A program made the position numbers and the translations under genes. 64,000 bases of DNA from Pisolithus tinctorius (taxonomy: Eukaryota; Basidiomycota; Agaricomycetes; Boletales; Pisolithaceae). Shown piece by piece: positions 1 through 11,720 of this stretch (positions are counted from its first letter, which is position 1; each line of letters opens with the position of its first letter). The DNA lies in the NCBI GenBank assembly GCA_024663395.1, contig JANFAH010000005.1, forward strand, positions 744,001 to 808,000, read 5' to 3'. The notes below the pieces were generated by a model, which saw nothing but the letters and a program-made list of their open reading frames with translations, searched no databases and was not told where the DNA came from.

Positions 1-283
1 TAAGGTAATATCCGAATAAGGAAGCCAATACGATATTCTGTTGAAGAATACGGTCGTCACTATTAGCTTCAAGCTTCAAGTCAAATTGGCGGAACAATTC
101 AACGCGGTGCCACTGTCATTAAGCCTGTCCTCGCTGAGATATTGCCACAGCTAATTCGGAACCAACACGCCCCTGCTGTTTTCTTTTACATTGGTGCCGC
201 GCTCTTTTCCGCAACCTTTGAGCCTGCGCATAGCTTCAAGACGCGTCCGAACAAAGGACATTAGACGTGACTCGTGATTCTCC

Positions 284-3200
284 ATGAACCGATTTGACGA
301 CCGTAGGCACGTCTTTCTCATGCAAGTTCGTGAATCCAGCAACTCAAGCTGTCCGCAACCTTCCTGCAGTGATGCAGTGCAGTCTCAGCCGACACAGCTG
401 ATCGATTATGCACTGGCGGCGCCTCTGGCACACTTGGAACACGACAATGGGCGGAGAAGGATCCCGGAGAGGCAGCAGCAAGATGAAGGGTTTTCTGAGG
501 AATCTATAGTTCCTCCACGCAGAGAGGCTGTTCCTCGATATTTTCTATGCGATCAGGCACCCTTGACGGGCCAGAACAACGGTTGCGAGGAATGGGGACC
601 TCAGAATGAAAATACGACAGCTGGAAGCAAGGAAAACAAAGAACACTATCACAACGTCGATCAAACCAGGCCTTCATCACCTCACGACGTGCAAGCGACT
701 ATCAAAGAACCCGGCCTCGGTAACTCTATCCCTTTGACGGCATCTGGTATAAGAAAAGTGAATGGTGAGCCAACTTACTGTGTTGGATATTTCGTCATCC
801 CTTGCCTTCCGGGTATTTACCATTTAGTCGGCAGGTGCAAGAGCTATTTCCTGTGGACCACCAAACTCAAAAACTTCCGAGCCACCATCTCTTGCCCACC
901 CCACCAAGTCACTGCCGCCACTCATGATGAATAGATATCGTCGTTCTCCCTCACCACCATCGCAAGACTCGTTTGGTGGTCCCGTCTCCCAGGATCCTGG
1001 AGAGCACTTCCTGGCGACAACAAGGCAGTTCAACGTGCCACTTTCTGACCTCGGTGCACCTACACAACTTGACGATGTAGATCCTGAAATACCCTTGTCC
1101 GACGCGAGCGAACATCGTACTTCCCTAGGCTCCACCATGACGGACTACAAAGGTCGCAGAGCAAATAGCAGTGTCGCCAGTCCGAGGCTTGGAGGTGAAG
1201 TGCTTGTTGCCGCAACGCCCTCGCACACAAGCGAGTCTGCGGAACCGTCCGGCATTGCGGACGTACGAAGAGCAGACGTCCCATTCCTCACCAATGTTGG
1301 GGCTGACCACGGCAGCCAGGAGTCAACGCAGCCGTTTGACTTCGACCAGACCCCGTCATCTTTTGACCGAATGCTGGACAAAGTAGCCGCGGACAAAGCG
1401 TCGCGACCAGTGCAGGAACCAGTGCCAACTCAAACCACAGTGCTGGATCCTACCCCACCGAACGTATCTACAGACGTCGAACCGCCGACGCGTCCAGTCT
1501 CCGGTGAACAGTCTGGTCGCCAGCGACGTTCCGAGACACCACAGTGGGTCTCGTCCGCCACTCACGCAGCCGTTGCATCTAGCAATCCGCGGAGCTTGCT
1601 TCGATTGGTGAATCCTATGAACGAGTATAGGATCGCCAAGTTGCGTCAGATGCACGGTGACGTTGCTCCACCTTCTTATGTCGGTACTTCTGCGAGAGCG
1701 CAGGCGCAGTTGTCTTCCGTCGAACAGAGATTACCTACCAAGTCTACTTCTGAAGCACGGCATGCTCCGAGTCGTACAGAGACCGCCGGCCGCCCTATCA
1801 GAGGATATCGGGAAAGTCCCGACCAGGGGAGCGATTCATTGGATGTGGTCCCGGACTCCGAGCCTCTCCGGGCTGGACTTAGTAATACTTCCAATGCGGA
1901 TGTCCCAGACAGTAGTCCACAGAAAAGTTCGCCCCCCGCTCGCAAAGCGAACCCCGAGCACACCCCTCGTGATCACGTTTCTAAGCCTCCCGGAACCCAG
2001 GAACGGTTTAGTGAGAGTGACGACGACGACGACGTCCCTTTATTGCTCAAGTTGGCCACTAAAAGTGGGAAAGTTCCACCAGTCCAAACCGAAGGACGAA
2101 CGCGAATTTCAAGGAAGCCTAAATCCCTCCCAGCCGCCACCAGCACTACTATCACCAACAACGTGTGTTATATTTCTGTTGACTTTTCGATGAAGGTTAC
2201 TTATCATGATCGCGGTATGTAGGGTCCAGTCCTAGCCGACGAGCGAGGGAAATCTCCGGCGAACGCGAAAGGAAGACCCTCAGTCCGAGGGAAGAGCCGC
2301 TCCAAGGAGCCTACTATAGTCCCATCATCGGCTCCTGAGCAGGATCTTCATGGCAAGGATGTCCCCGAACTTCCGTCTGTTGGTGCATCATCTCGTATCG
2401 AACATAAGAAACAAAAGACAAAGGACGTTCCTACGGCTCCCCGAGGTCGGTCCATGTCTGCGGCAAGCAAAGGTGTCAAAAGGAAACGGCCCCCTAGCGC
2501 TAGCACCGAGAGCTCTGAAGACGACGGGTCTTCGGAGCTTCCAATGTTTGCGAAGGAGGAAGAAGAGGAAACAGAAATGGAAGAACAAGAAGAAGGGGAC
2601 TCTGGTTCAACCTATGACCATGACATGGATGTCGTTTCTCCACCCTCAGTTCCTAAGACCGGCTTGCCGCACAAACGCAGACGTATCGAGGAGGTAAAGC
2701 CCAGTAGCGCACCGAAAGGTGCTACCTCTGTCCACAGACCTTCCGCAACTCCTGCCCCTGGTGCACGTTCCATAAAGCGTCTGCGTTCTGGCGCATCAAC
2801 CAGCCGCGCTGCCAGCGAACCTGCTACGAGGGTGTTTGCACTGTGGAAGCAGGATGGACACTATTACTCCGGAGTCGTCCATTCCGCGCTCCCTCGACGC
2901 GGCAGCACGAAGTACTTGGTCAAGTTTGATGATGGGACAGAGGATGAGGTCGAGCTCAAGAACATGCGATGTTGCGAGCCCAACGTGGGGGACAATGTCA
3001 TCGTGTCGAATGGTGCTCGAGGGAAAGTTTCGGATGTTCGCGAGTTGGAATCGCGTGGTACCTTCCTGGTCAATGTCGATGACGGGAAAAAGACCATGAC
3101 ATCCGAGGTGGAGCTTGCAGACATCCGAATCGCGAACCGTGCCCTTCAGAACCAGTGGAAGAACCGCATTTTGAATCCAGAGGCTATTGTTACTGTTGTC

Positions 3201-4171
3201 AAGCCAAGGTTATTAACTGACACTGCAACGCCATCCCACCAATCGCTTGCAAGCCTCTCCGGAAGGCCGCAGCGAGAACTTGCCAAGACGGGATTCGTTG
3301 TTACGTTGAGCCCGAAGAATTCTAACCCCGAGCAAACTAAAAAGAGCACGATAAGTGCTATCGAGCAACATGGCGGGGAACTCATTGACGATTGGTCGAG
3401 TGTATTCACGATGGAGGGGAGACATAGTCAATCCAACAAGCGTTGGACAGTGACCCCAGATGATTTCCATTTCAAGGAGGGCGTCGCTCTGGACAGAGTT
3501 TTCTTGTTGGCCGACGACGCCAACCAAAAGCCAAAGTTTCTGATCGCACTTGCTCTCGGTATTCCGTGTCTCTCCTTCGAGTGGCTCACTAAAGTCACCA
3601 AGTTTTCGGAGGTATGATTCCAACCTATCTGATGGCACGAAACTGATCATGTGAAAGGACTGGCAACCCTTTTTGCTCTCAGCTGGCTATTCCGACGCTC
3701 TTGGTGCCCGAGTCTCACAGCTTGTAGACCTCGACTGGGGTAACTGTTCAGAGTACCTGCAAGACATACTGTCAAACAGAGTGTCGCCCAAATTGTTTTC
3801 TGACAGAAAGTTCCTTTGTATTGGTGCTGATTTTGTACCTCCATATCGGGGCAGGAAGGTAGATTTGTCGCAGTTTATTATGAGGACATGAGTTGATCAT
3901 ACAATGACAGAACGCCTCAAATCTAGGACGTGTCAGGGAAGCTACCCGTGCTGTTCCTTGGATCATTTTGTGCATGGGAGCGTCCAAGGTCGAGGCAATA
4001 ACTGACATTAAACAAGTGTCTTCTAAGGAGTTGCGATCCTTCGACTACGTCATCGTTAAAGACACTGCGGATGTTGAGGATCTAGGAGCAGTTACAGTTG
4101 CAACTGTAACCTGGGTTAAGGAGTGTCTGATCTCTTCACGGGTGGTCCCCACAAACTGGACACAGGCCTGA
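284..4171 (+). CDS. Crb2/Rad9/53BP1-family DNA-damage checkpoint mediator (Tudor + tandem BRCT)
   Basis: This gene encodes a checkpoint mediator that reads modified histones at DNA breaks and scaffolds checkpoint kinases in the nucleus. I read five exons (284-757, 828-2162, 2223-3611, 3658-3858, 3911-4171), giving about 1,220 residues. The first 800 or so residues are disordered and rich in Ser, Pro and acidic residues. They carry several SQ/TQ sites, such as SQPTQLIDYA near the N-terminus, as expected of ATM/ATR targets. A Tudor-like module follows at about 808-925 (FALWKQDGHYYSGVV, then YLVKFDDGTEDEVEL). The C-terminus holds BRCT 1 (from GFVVTLSPKN to IPCLSFEWLTK) and BRCT 2 (VPWIILCMGASKVE to TWVKECLISSRVV). 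Family members pair exactly these domains and bind H4K20 methyl marks and gamma-H2A; that binding is inferred here. The start at 284 is the first suitable ATG, and an earlier exon is possible. The gene lies 224 bp upstream of an HP1-like gene on the same strand. Confidence 0.88.
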
Positions 4172-4395
4172 TCGTCTACCAGTTACTTCGATCAACTTGT
4201 TCCTGCCGATTACTTGCTATCATGCTCTGATAATTGTAGCGTACTCTGTATTTTCGGGCACAGATGCCCTTTTCGTATGTAGTAACGGAAATTGACTATT
4301 GCACGTGACACAAGGCATTGGCCCTTCGTGGCTGGCGGCGGCTTGAAATTCAACATTCAACAATATTTCCATCGCTGCAGTACGACGACTTCAGC

Positions 4396-6292
4396 ATGTC
4401 TGACAGCGAACAGGAATATGAAGTCGGTCAGTCGTAGTCCAGTCCTTCTTGTGAATCACTAGACGCCCTTTCAGAATCTGTCACTCGTGCTCGCGTTCAC
4501 GACAAGAGAGGGAAGAAACTGATATGGGTATGTGCATATGATGTTATCCCCAGTTAGCGTTGAACATGACCCTCTGGCTACGTTACAGCGATACTATGTC
4601 AAGGTACACTTTTCTTTATCGTGGCATCTAGCATCTGGTGCTCATCCACTCACAAGTGGAAAGGCTACGGTTGGGATGAATGCACGTGCGTCGCGACAAT
4701 TCAAGGCTTTAATCGAAAATCATTGATTTATTACCATCTGCAGGTGGGAGCCTATAGAGCATTTCACCGATGGGGCTGAGAAAATTATCGAAAACTTCTG
4801 GGAATGCGTTGACATCGGAGGGAGGGATATTCACGATGCCACTGCTTTCAAAAGAGGTGAAGAGATCCTTTTATCTGGTCCACCAAGTATGGCCCTTCTC
4901 AAGGATAAGTGTCTTTCTGTCAACTGACTTGCGGATGCAGAAAAAAAGGGCCTTAAGAGGAAGCAGAGTACATCTAGCGTCAGGCAGTCCCCTAGGCACA
5001 GCCATGCCATATCTGCGCCCATCACAACACCCCGCAAGCGCCGGAAGGTGCAGAGACCTTACGATGATGTATTGGAAAGCATACAACCCAAACGTCAAAC
5101 CAGAACCCCTCGTTCTCGACGCAAATCATCCAGTGGGAAATCTGCGCCGAATGCCAAGCGCCGGAGAGCCTCATCCCCTGGACCTAGAAGAATAGCGTCC
5201 AGGAACTCGCCGTCTACAACCAACTCCGAGCTTGACGCAGAAGGTGAAATCGATCCAGATTTCGAAGTAGAGACTCAGGAAGTCGAGGATGTGCTCAGGC
5301 AGTCGAGTATGGAGGATGGAGATGAGCGTCCTCAGCGCGAAGGCATGACGCGCTCTTCGGTGTCAAAAACTAGGCCAGTTTTTGATGACTTGGAGCATTT
5401 TTACAGCGGTCAACCAATCGATGTCGAGCAGGCAGATCCAGGCGAGGTACAAACACCCCCAACGTCACCAAGGGCTCCAGCAGCTGAGGTTACTGTGTCA
5501 GCACCCAGCTCCCCTGACCCACTGTTTGATTCACCCCCGTCTACCGTAAATAGCATTCGTCAACGATCCCAGGACTCTTCTACTCCGTTCCATCGAGCTC
5601 GAGCAGCGAATCCGTTGGTCAAGCTCATTGATCCCCCACCGCCTCAAACATCAGCGAGAGCTATTACCGCCAAGGCACGATTGATGTCGATGCCCACCAC
5701 GAGCACCTCAGGCGCTGGCCCAACCCGCATGATTGCGAAGCGGGGAGGAAAACCGGGTCCTGGTCGCTCGTCTGCGGGCTTGCTAGTCAGGAACCGGAGC
5801 TCTCTTTTAACGGCTTCCAAAGGAAAACTTACTACTGTCAAAGGAAAGTTTACACCCGTCAATGTTACTCGTGCTCAACCTGAAGACACCGCGGAAATAG
5901 CGCCTGCGTGGAGTAATGGGGATTCTGGCGTAGTAGTGACCTCGTGGAGTGACGAGGATGCTGTAGGAGAAATGGATGTTACGGATCACGCATCGGGAAC
6001 CTTTACTGATCCAAAACCCTCCGGGAGTGACCTCTTGAAACTAGCTGGGATGGGGGATGGTGATGTTGCGCTACCAGATTTTGACGAAACAGACCTCCCA
6101 GCTGAGAGATCTGCAAATGATGCTTTAGGTCAGCCGCGTTCGAAGACGGCGAAGGAGGATGGCCAAGACCGAGCTGTGAAGGTGGATACGTTCGAGGTAC
6201 AAGAAGCATCGTTTGTCCCGACGAACGAGTCGGGTGATGTAAATGGCTCAGTTGAGTCGGTTCCCGCTGAGGACATCGTAAAGAAGAAGTAA
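4396..6292 (+). CDS. HP1-like chromodomain protein
   Basis: This is probably a nuclear reader of methylated histone H3. After removal of several short introns in the first 550 bp, the N-terminus starts MSDSEQEYEVESVTRARV and continues KKLIWRYYVKWKGYGWDECT, then WEPIEHF. That is a complete chromodomain at residues 7-52, with aromatic-cage candidates Y8, W34 and Y37. The remaining 480 or so residues (total about 541) are disordered, with a basic nuclear-localisation-type stretch (TTPRKRRKV), many Ser/Pro sites and a C-terminus ending in KKK. I see no chromoshadow domain, so it is not a canonical HP1; it may be a chromodomain-only adaptor. An H3K9 methyltransferase-like gene lies about 5.4 kb downstream, so writer and reader are near neighbours. 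The chromodomain call is firm; the H3K9me specificity is inferred. Confidence 0.85.
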
Positions 6293-6322
6293 GATCTATA
6301 GCCTGCGTGTGTGTCCAAATTA

Positions 6323-7106
6323 ATGTCGTCAAACAGCCTTGCATTGGTTAAGGAGCTACTGTTCCCCTCGACACGAGTAGCCGCACCCGCTTTTAGTGAA
6401 GGACCGACTTCACTGAGGTCTACTATCTTTGGTCCTCTGTCAGTACTTTGATCGTTTTTTATGCCGATTTGTTCTGACTTATCTGTAGATACCAAGGGAC
6501 CACGTCGAACCCTTCCTCACACAGCGGAACTAACGAAAAGGAGTAAGTGTTTCTGATTACGTGGCGCGGCCGCTTCTGAACGTTGTAACATAGCACCCCG
6601 ACGTCGTTCAAAATTATAGTAAATGACACCCTCTCAATACCCATTACGTTGAGGGATGCCACTCTCGTGAAAGACGGCATGGGTGACCTCAGAATAGGCA
6701 AATCCGTTAATGGCCGAGCAGGCAATTTTTATGGTCAGAACGATGCACTGGCCATTGTCAACGCGTTGCGGAGCCATGGTGTGGCTCGGGTTGCTCCAGA
6801 TGCCTCCGCGGATACCCAGCAACAAGAACAATTTGCAAGTATTTTACGACATTTTGAATCTAACCGAACGGTATGCTACGTCTATACTTCCTTTCGCGCA
6901 CTAAACGAGGGTCTTAGTTCATCTCGGCCTCGGGTGTGGACGTTCTTGTACTCTATTCTTCAGAGAATGTTACCATAGCGGAAAGGCTTTCCACTCCAAC
7001 TCACCTGGTCGGCCTACCCCTCACTCTCCTAGTTTCGCGCGCATCAATTGAGAATTTTTCGACATATGCCGAGGCTGCCTATGCGGCGCAGTCCACCGTA
7101 TCATAA
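6323..7106 (+). CDS. Uncharacterised protein, about 200 residues
   Basis: I do not recognise this protein. Four exons join in one frame. The first starts MSSNSLALVKELLFPSTRVA, the second holds a Ser/Thr-rich linker, the third is a compact segment (FKIIVNDTLSIPITLRDATL, then GDLRIGKSVNGRAGNFYGQN and a helix ALAIVNALRSHGVARV), and the last (FISASGVDVLVLYSSENVTI) ends in AAYAAQSTVS and a stop. The mix of short strands and helices suggests a small globular domain. No signal peptide or membrane segment is visible. It lies between the HP1-like gene and the LIN1 homologue on the same strand, 30 bp after the stop of the former, which is very tight for separate transcription units. Frame continuity across three introns with normal splice sites is the main evidence that it is real. 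Confidence 0.55.
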
Positions 7107-7272
7107 TTTACCGGCGTCGTATTGTTCCCGTTTACCCGCAGTTAATCATCTATGTCTAGTGTCTTGAGGTGTGGGTCGTAGATGACCCAAAAAGGAAATC
7201 AAGCAAATATTTACAAATATCTGACTAGTGCAATTCCTTGACCTACCGCAAGCGCAAACATGAAACCCGACA

Positions 7273-8525
7273 ATGCGAGCCCGACAGGCACAGAAACGAT
7301 CTGCAACCTCGTCAAGCGCTGAGGCCTCCACAACCTCCCTTCCTTCCCATGCAACGAAAAAGACACGATTTGTGGAGCCCAGCGAAGATCCAACCAACTT
7401 TGCCGAGGAAGTAGACGCAGCACTCGAGACCCCTTCCACGCAACGCAAAGGCCGGGTTAAGACTGAGGGATATGAGTCGGACTCTAGCGACGACGGAGAG
7501 GGCGTGGTGTATAGTCGGAGGAAGGACAAACAAGAAGATACCGTGGAAGAAGAAGACATGTTCGCCATGGCAGACAAGGAGGAGCAGGCGGACGACGGCG
7601 GTAAGAAGGAAAGCTACTTGAGGTTAGGAGATATCGAGGGACAGGAGTTCAACGAAGCGCAAGGAGAAAGCGATTCAGACGAGGATGACGAGCCAGAAGA
7701 TGAGGACGATGCGGAACGACGGAAAAAGGCCGGCATGGGTTACGAACTGTCATCATTCAACATGCGAGAGGAGATGGAAGAGGGCAAGTTCTCGGCGGAT
7801 GGGACTTATATCAAGACTTTCGATCCTCACAGCGTACATGACCGGTGGATGGAAGGCGTTAGCGAAAATGATATCAAGCTCGCTAGACGTCGGAAGAAGC
7901 AACAGGATCGTGTCGAGAAGGAAAGGATGAAAGCCGAAGAGAGAGAGTTGGAACAGAGTGGAGGAAGGGGTGCTCTAGAGATCCAACTCCTCGGACTTCT
8001 TAAGCGTGGGGAGACGGTATTGGAGGCACTATCGCGGTTGGGTAACAGATTGCGGAAGAACCAGCAAAATAACAAGTAAGCGCTCCCGCGTCTCTAAGGC
8101 CGAGCAGCCCTTTAAAAACTGTCCCTAGGAAGCTTCCCAATGGGAAGACGAAGAATGATGTGGCTCCAGTATCGGAAAAACAGCCATCCACAATCCAGTC
8201 AGACATTGACCTCATAACTCACCTGGCATCCAAGGTCCTCTCCCTTGGTGATGTCGATATCTATTCAAAAACTTACGAGGAGCTTGTTCGCTCCGTACGT
8301 GCCAGTGGACAAGTGGCTCAAGATTGGATGCCCCCTTCAGCAGATATAAAGTACGAGTACAGGTGGAACGTCGTCGGGGCAGAGACTGGCGACACTTTCG
8401 GCCCATTTAGTGAGGACGAGATGAAAAGATGGCACAATGCGGCATACTTCGGACAATTTGGAGAGAAGGTGAAAGTAAGGAGCGTTGGGGGCGAATGGGG
8501 CGACTGGGACGATGTCCTCGGATAG
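7273..8525 (+). CDS. CD2BP2/Lin1-type GYF-domain protein of the U5 snRNP
   Basis: CD2BP2 and Lin1 bind the U5 snRNP and proline-rich partners and help tri-snRNP assembly. The first exon encodes a highly charged, acidic N-terminal half with the family's FDPHSVHDRWMEGV region followed by a basic coiled stretch (LARRRKKQQDRVEKERMK). After one intron (about 8079-8130), the C-terminus is a GYF domain: YEYRWNV, then GPFSEDEMKRWHNAAYFG, then VKVRSVGGEWGDWDDVLG and the stop. The position of the GYF domain at the very end and the length of about 380 residues fit the family. The start is the ATG at 7273; the gene runs on the same strand as the three genes before it and is convergent with RAD54. Confidence 0.88.
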
Positions 8526-8592
8526 TTGTGTAGTACGATATGTTACGTAGTGTCTCAGCTGTACGTTACAGGATAGGGGTGTATAGCAAGAC

Positions 8593-11500
8593 TCAGTGAC
8601 TGATATACTGGAACACGTAAGACACTTCAGGCAAACCAACCTCAGCGCGGAGGAGATCGTCGTGGTTTCCCTTGAGCTCTTCGTTCGTGAAGTGATTCCA
8701 TCTGCAGAAGTCGTTGGAAGACATGACAAACGCAGCGATAAAAACGTACGTGCTAGCATCTCCGTAGAGCAGTGCCGATGATTTAATAACTTGTCTGCCG
8801 TTCTTGCACCGTTTGCACTTGAACGTGTCGTGGGTATCACAGAGTGTATGCTCGTTGAACGTGAAGAGTTGTCGCAGCGCTTCCACGGAAAAGTGCCTTT
8901 CTGCGTCTTCTTTCTCATCTACAACGGCAGAGGAAAGTGCTTGCTTAGATGCCTGACGCTGGAATATCTTCTCTTCGATAGTCCCAGTAGAGATGAATCG
9001 GTAAACAAAACCTAGGGGGAGGTTTAAATACGGGACCACACTTGAACATAAATATACCTACACTCTTTCTTCTGTCCGTCTCGCCAGACACGGGCCAGAG
9101 CTTGTTGATCAGCAGCGGGGTTCCAGTCTGCCCCAACCATTCTAGCTGTCAGCACCAAAAAAACATACTTCACTTACCGGGATCAAACAGGATAAGCCGG
9201 TTGGCCCCAATGAGATTGATACCGCATCCACCAGCCTTGCTACTCAGCAAGAACACAAACTCCTTGCCGTTAGGGTCGTTGAATTGATCAACAAGTTTCT
9301 GACGCTTAGTGATCGACATGGTCCCATCGAGTCGGAAAAAACCATATCTCCGGTGATGGAAATGTCAACATCGCGCAGGAGGCCAGATAGCGGAATATTT
9401 ACTGCTGGCTCCGACAAAGCTTTTCAAATAAGTCGAGTGTTTGGGTATAATTGCTAATCAGCACGATCTTGTCGTTTGTAGTCGTCCTAATCTGATGCAG
9501 AAATCTAAAAATATCAGATTTGAGGCGCGTCTGCTGTACCACAGAAAGAGCCAAAAAAACCTTTCTAAGACAACAAATTTGCCGCCCCATGCGCAGTTTA
9601 CGGCCTGATGCTTGTTCTTGTTTCTTCCAGTTGTACCGGCCCCTCCAAACCCCTCCGGGATAAGCTTTTCTGAGCCGCGGAGGTCATCGGGCAGATTGAG
9701 CAACTCTGGGTGGTTACAGAGTTTCTTCAAGATGTTTATGGCCTTTAATGGCTGAGACTCCGTTCCACGCAAAAGTGCCTTAATCTCGGGGGAGGAAATG
9801 AACAAGCGATACAATGCGAGTTGGAATTCCGAAAGGCGGCAGAAAACAACATGTTCGTACTTGACAGGAACTGCGACAGGCAAAGCTTTCGTTAAATCAC
9901 CGGTCGAAGGTAGCATAAATAACACACTCACGGTACTTGGAAAGCAAGTCGTTTGTACGCCGGATAATAAACTTGGTGACGAGATTGCCCAGTTCCTTAA
10001 GCTTCTTTTCGCACTCTGCCTGTACCTCCGAAGTGGCATCCGCATCACGCCCCCGGATGATGGCATTCTCGAAGTTTTTTCGAAATTCTTCACGGGTACC
10101 CAAAAAATTAGGGTTGGCAAAATTCAGCAACGAGAAGTACTCGGACAAGTCATTCTTTAACAAGGAAAGTGCATCAATATCCTAATGCGGTCATGACAAG
10201 GCCACTGACCTGGATTGGCGTACCCGTCAATATGACGCGTCGCTTGACATCGAGTGCATTGAGTGCCCGGAATGTAAGTGACTCTAAGCGCCGTACATGA
10301 GAATCCTCGATATCGCGCTGACCACAACGCTGACAAACCAGAGTTCTTCAGCCTGTGACCTTCGTCACAGAGGAGCAAACCGATGCTGCAGCTGGCCAGA
10401 TAGGGGCTCAGCGTACGCAGTGTCTCGTAGGAAACGATCATAACTAGCAAGAACAGTCAGAAGACCCAGCCCGAAATGACCGCGAACGCACACACCAGGT
10501 TGTGTAACATTCCGTCCTCTGGCTTCTACCCACCGGGTGACCTTCTCAATCAGTTCCGCCTTACCGCCCTTACCGTCTATGGCCAGGACGGAGATGGCGT
10601 CTCTTCCCAACCATTTGACTATGCGCGGTTAGCATAAGTGAGGGGAGATAACCTCATGCACACATACCTAATTCGTTAGCCCAATTTTTAACTAGACTGG
10701 CTGGACAAGCAATAATGCATTTCTCTATAGCGGGCTTCCCTGGATGAGGCGACTGTTTGATGAGTGTCCAAAGTAAAGCTATGCACTGGAGCGTCTTCCC
10801 AAGCCCCATCTCGTCTGCCATGATACAGCCGTACTGGTTCTCAACCATCATGCCTGTCGCGCATTTGTACAAGAACTGTAGCATAATTTTCAATCCCGAG
10901 CATCACGCTAGATACGGAAAACTTACCTTCACGCCTTCGACTTGATGTGGCCGCAGGACCTTCGATAACCGAGGGTCGATTACCACGGGTACCTTAGGTA
11001 TCTTTGCCTTCTTGTCCTTGCCCTCACCCAAGAGTGCGCGCAGACTCTTATGCGGATTGTACATTCCGGAAGTCTTTTCCTCGGCCTCTCTTGCTGCCCT
11101 CTCTTTCGCCTCCTCCTTTTCCCTTTCCATCTTCTCTTCCTCGGTTTCGCGATCGTCTATTGTTGGATCATAGAGTACGATGGCATGATCTTCCATAGGA
11201 TCGTGCAAGGGCCGTGGAATAACCGTTGCTGGCGGTCTTATCCCGAGTGCAATACCAGTGGGAACTAACTGAACGACCTCCCCATTCTTTCTCATTGTCG
11301 GCATAGAGAAGCGCCGCACCATGTCGAAGGGTTTCGGCTTGTACACCGGGTACTTCTTGATTGCTGCCTTAAGCTCTTCTTCGGTATACATCCCGTCGTT
11401 ATCCCCCTTTTTCTTATTTCGTTTTCTTCCGTTGTCCTCGTCATCGTCGCTATTCTCGTTCGTTTGTTCCTTGTATGAGATGCGTTTGCGCTTACGCTGA

Positions 11501-11622
11501 GGATGGTTGCGCTCAGTGTTGGTTAGGACTGACGGTGGCTTGAATGGTTTGTAAACACGTGTGCTTTCTTGGAGTCTGTCCACTACTTTTCCGTCTGCGG
11601 TCGTTGGGGCGCCTTTGAGCAT
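8593..11622 (-). CDS. RAD54: RAD54 DNA-repair translocase (SNF2 family)
   Basis: Rad54 is a dsDNA translocase that stimulates Rad51 strand exchange in homologous recombination. Reading the minus strand from 11622, the N-terminal region has the family's VYKPFKPP segment and an acidic/basic linker. The core follows: [11 protein letters not shown], Walker A in [30 protein letters not shown] for motif [12 protein letters not shown] motif [15 protein letters not shown], and [15 protein letters not shown]. The C-terminal helicase lobe gives [57 protein letters not shown] and [13 protein letters not shown]. The end carries the cysteine-containing TFKCKRC segment near the C-terminus. All helicase motifs are intact, and many short introns interrupt them. 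It starts 98 bp from the divergent H3K9 methyltransferase gene. Confidence 0.95.
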
Positions 11623-11720
11623 GACACTCGGGACAGAAGGTGGACTCAGGTGCGCGTCATGACATGAAGACGCGACGCTAGTGCACGTGACCGAATCACC
11701 TGTTGACGACCACCACCACG
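11623..11720. promoter_or_regulatory. 98 bp shared promoter of RAD54 and the SET-domain gene
   Basis: This is the whole interval between the two divergent start codons. It contains a perfect E-box CACGTG at 11684-11689 and two CG-rich patches (GCGCGTC at 11652-11658, GACGCGAC at 11669-11676) that resemble the MluI cell-cycle box ACGCGT without matching it fully. Such boxes drive G1/S genes in other fungi; whether they act here is inference. Untranslated leaders must fit in the same space. Confidence 0.55.

Noticed and set aside
9300..9420. Apparent frame break in RAD54 near a run of A bases
   Set aside because: The region reads in frame as [15 protein letters not shown] once a short intron with acceptor CGGAG is removed; no frameshift is needed.
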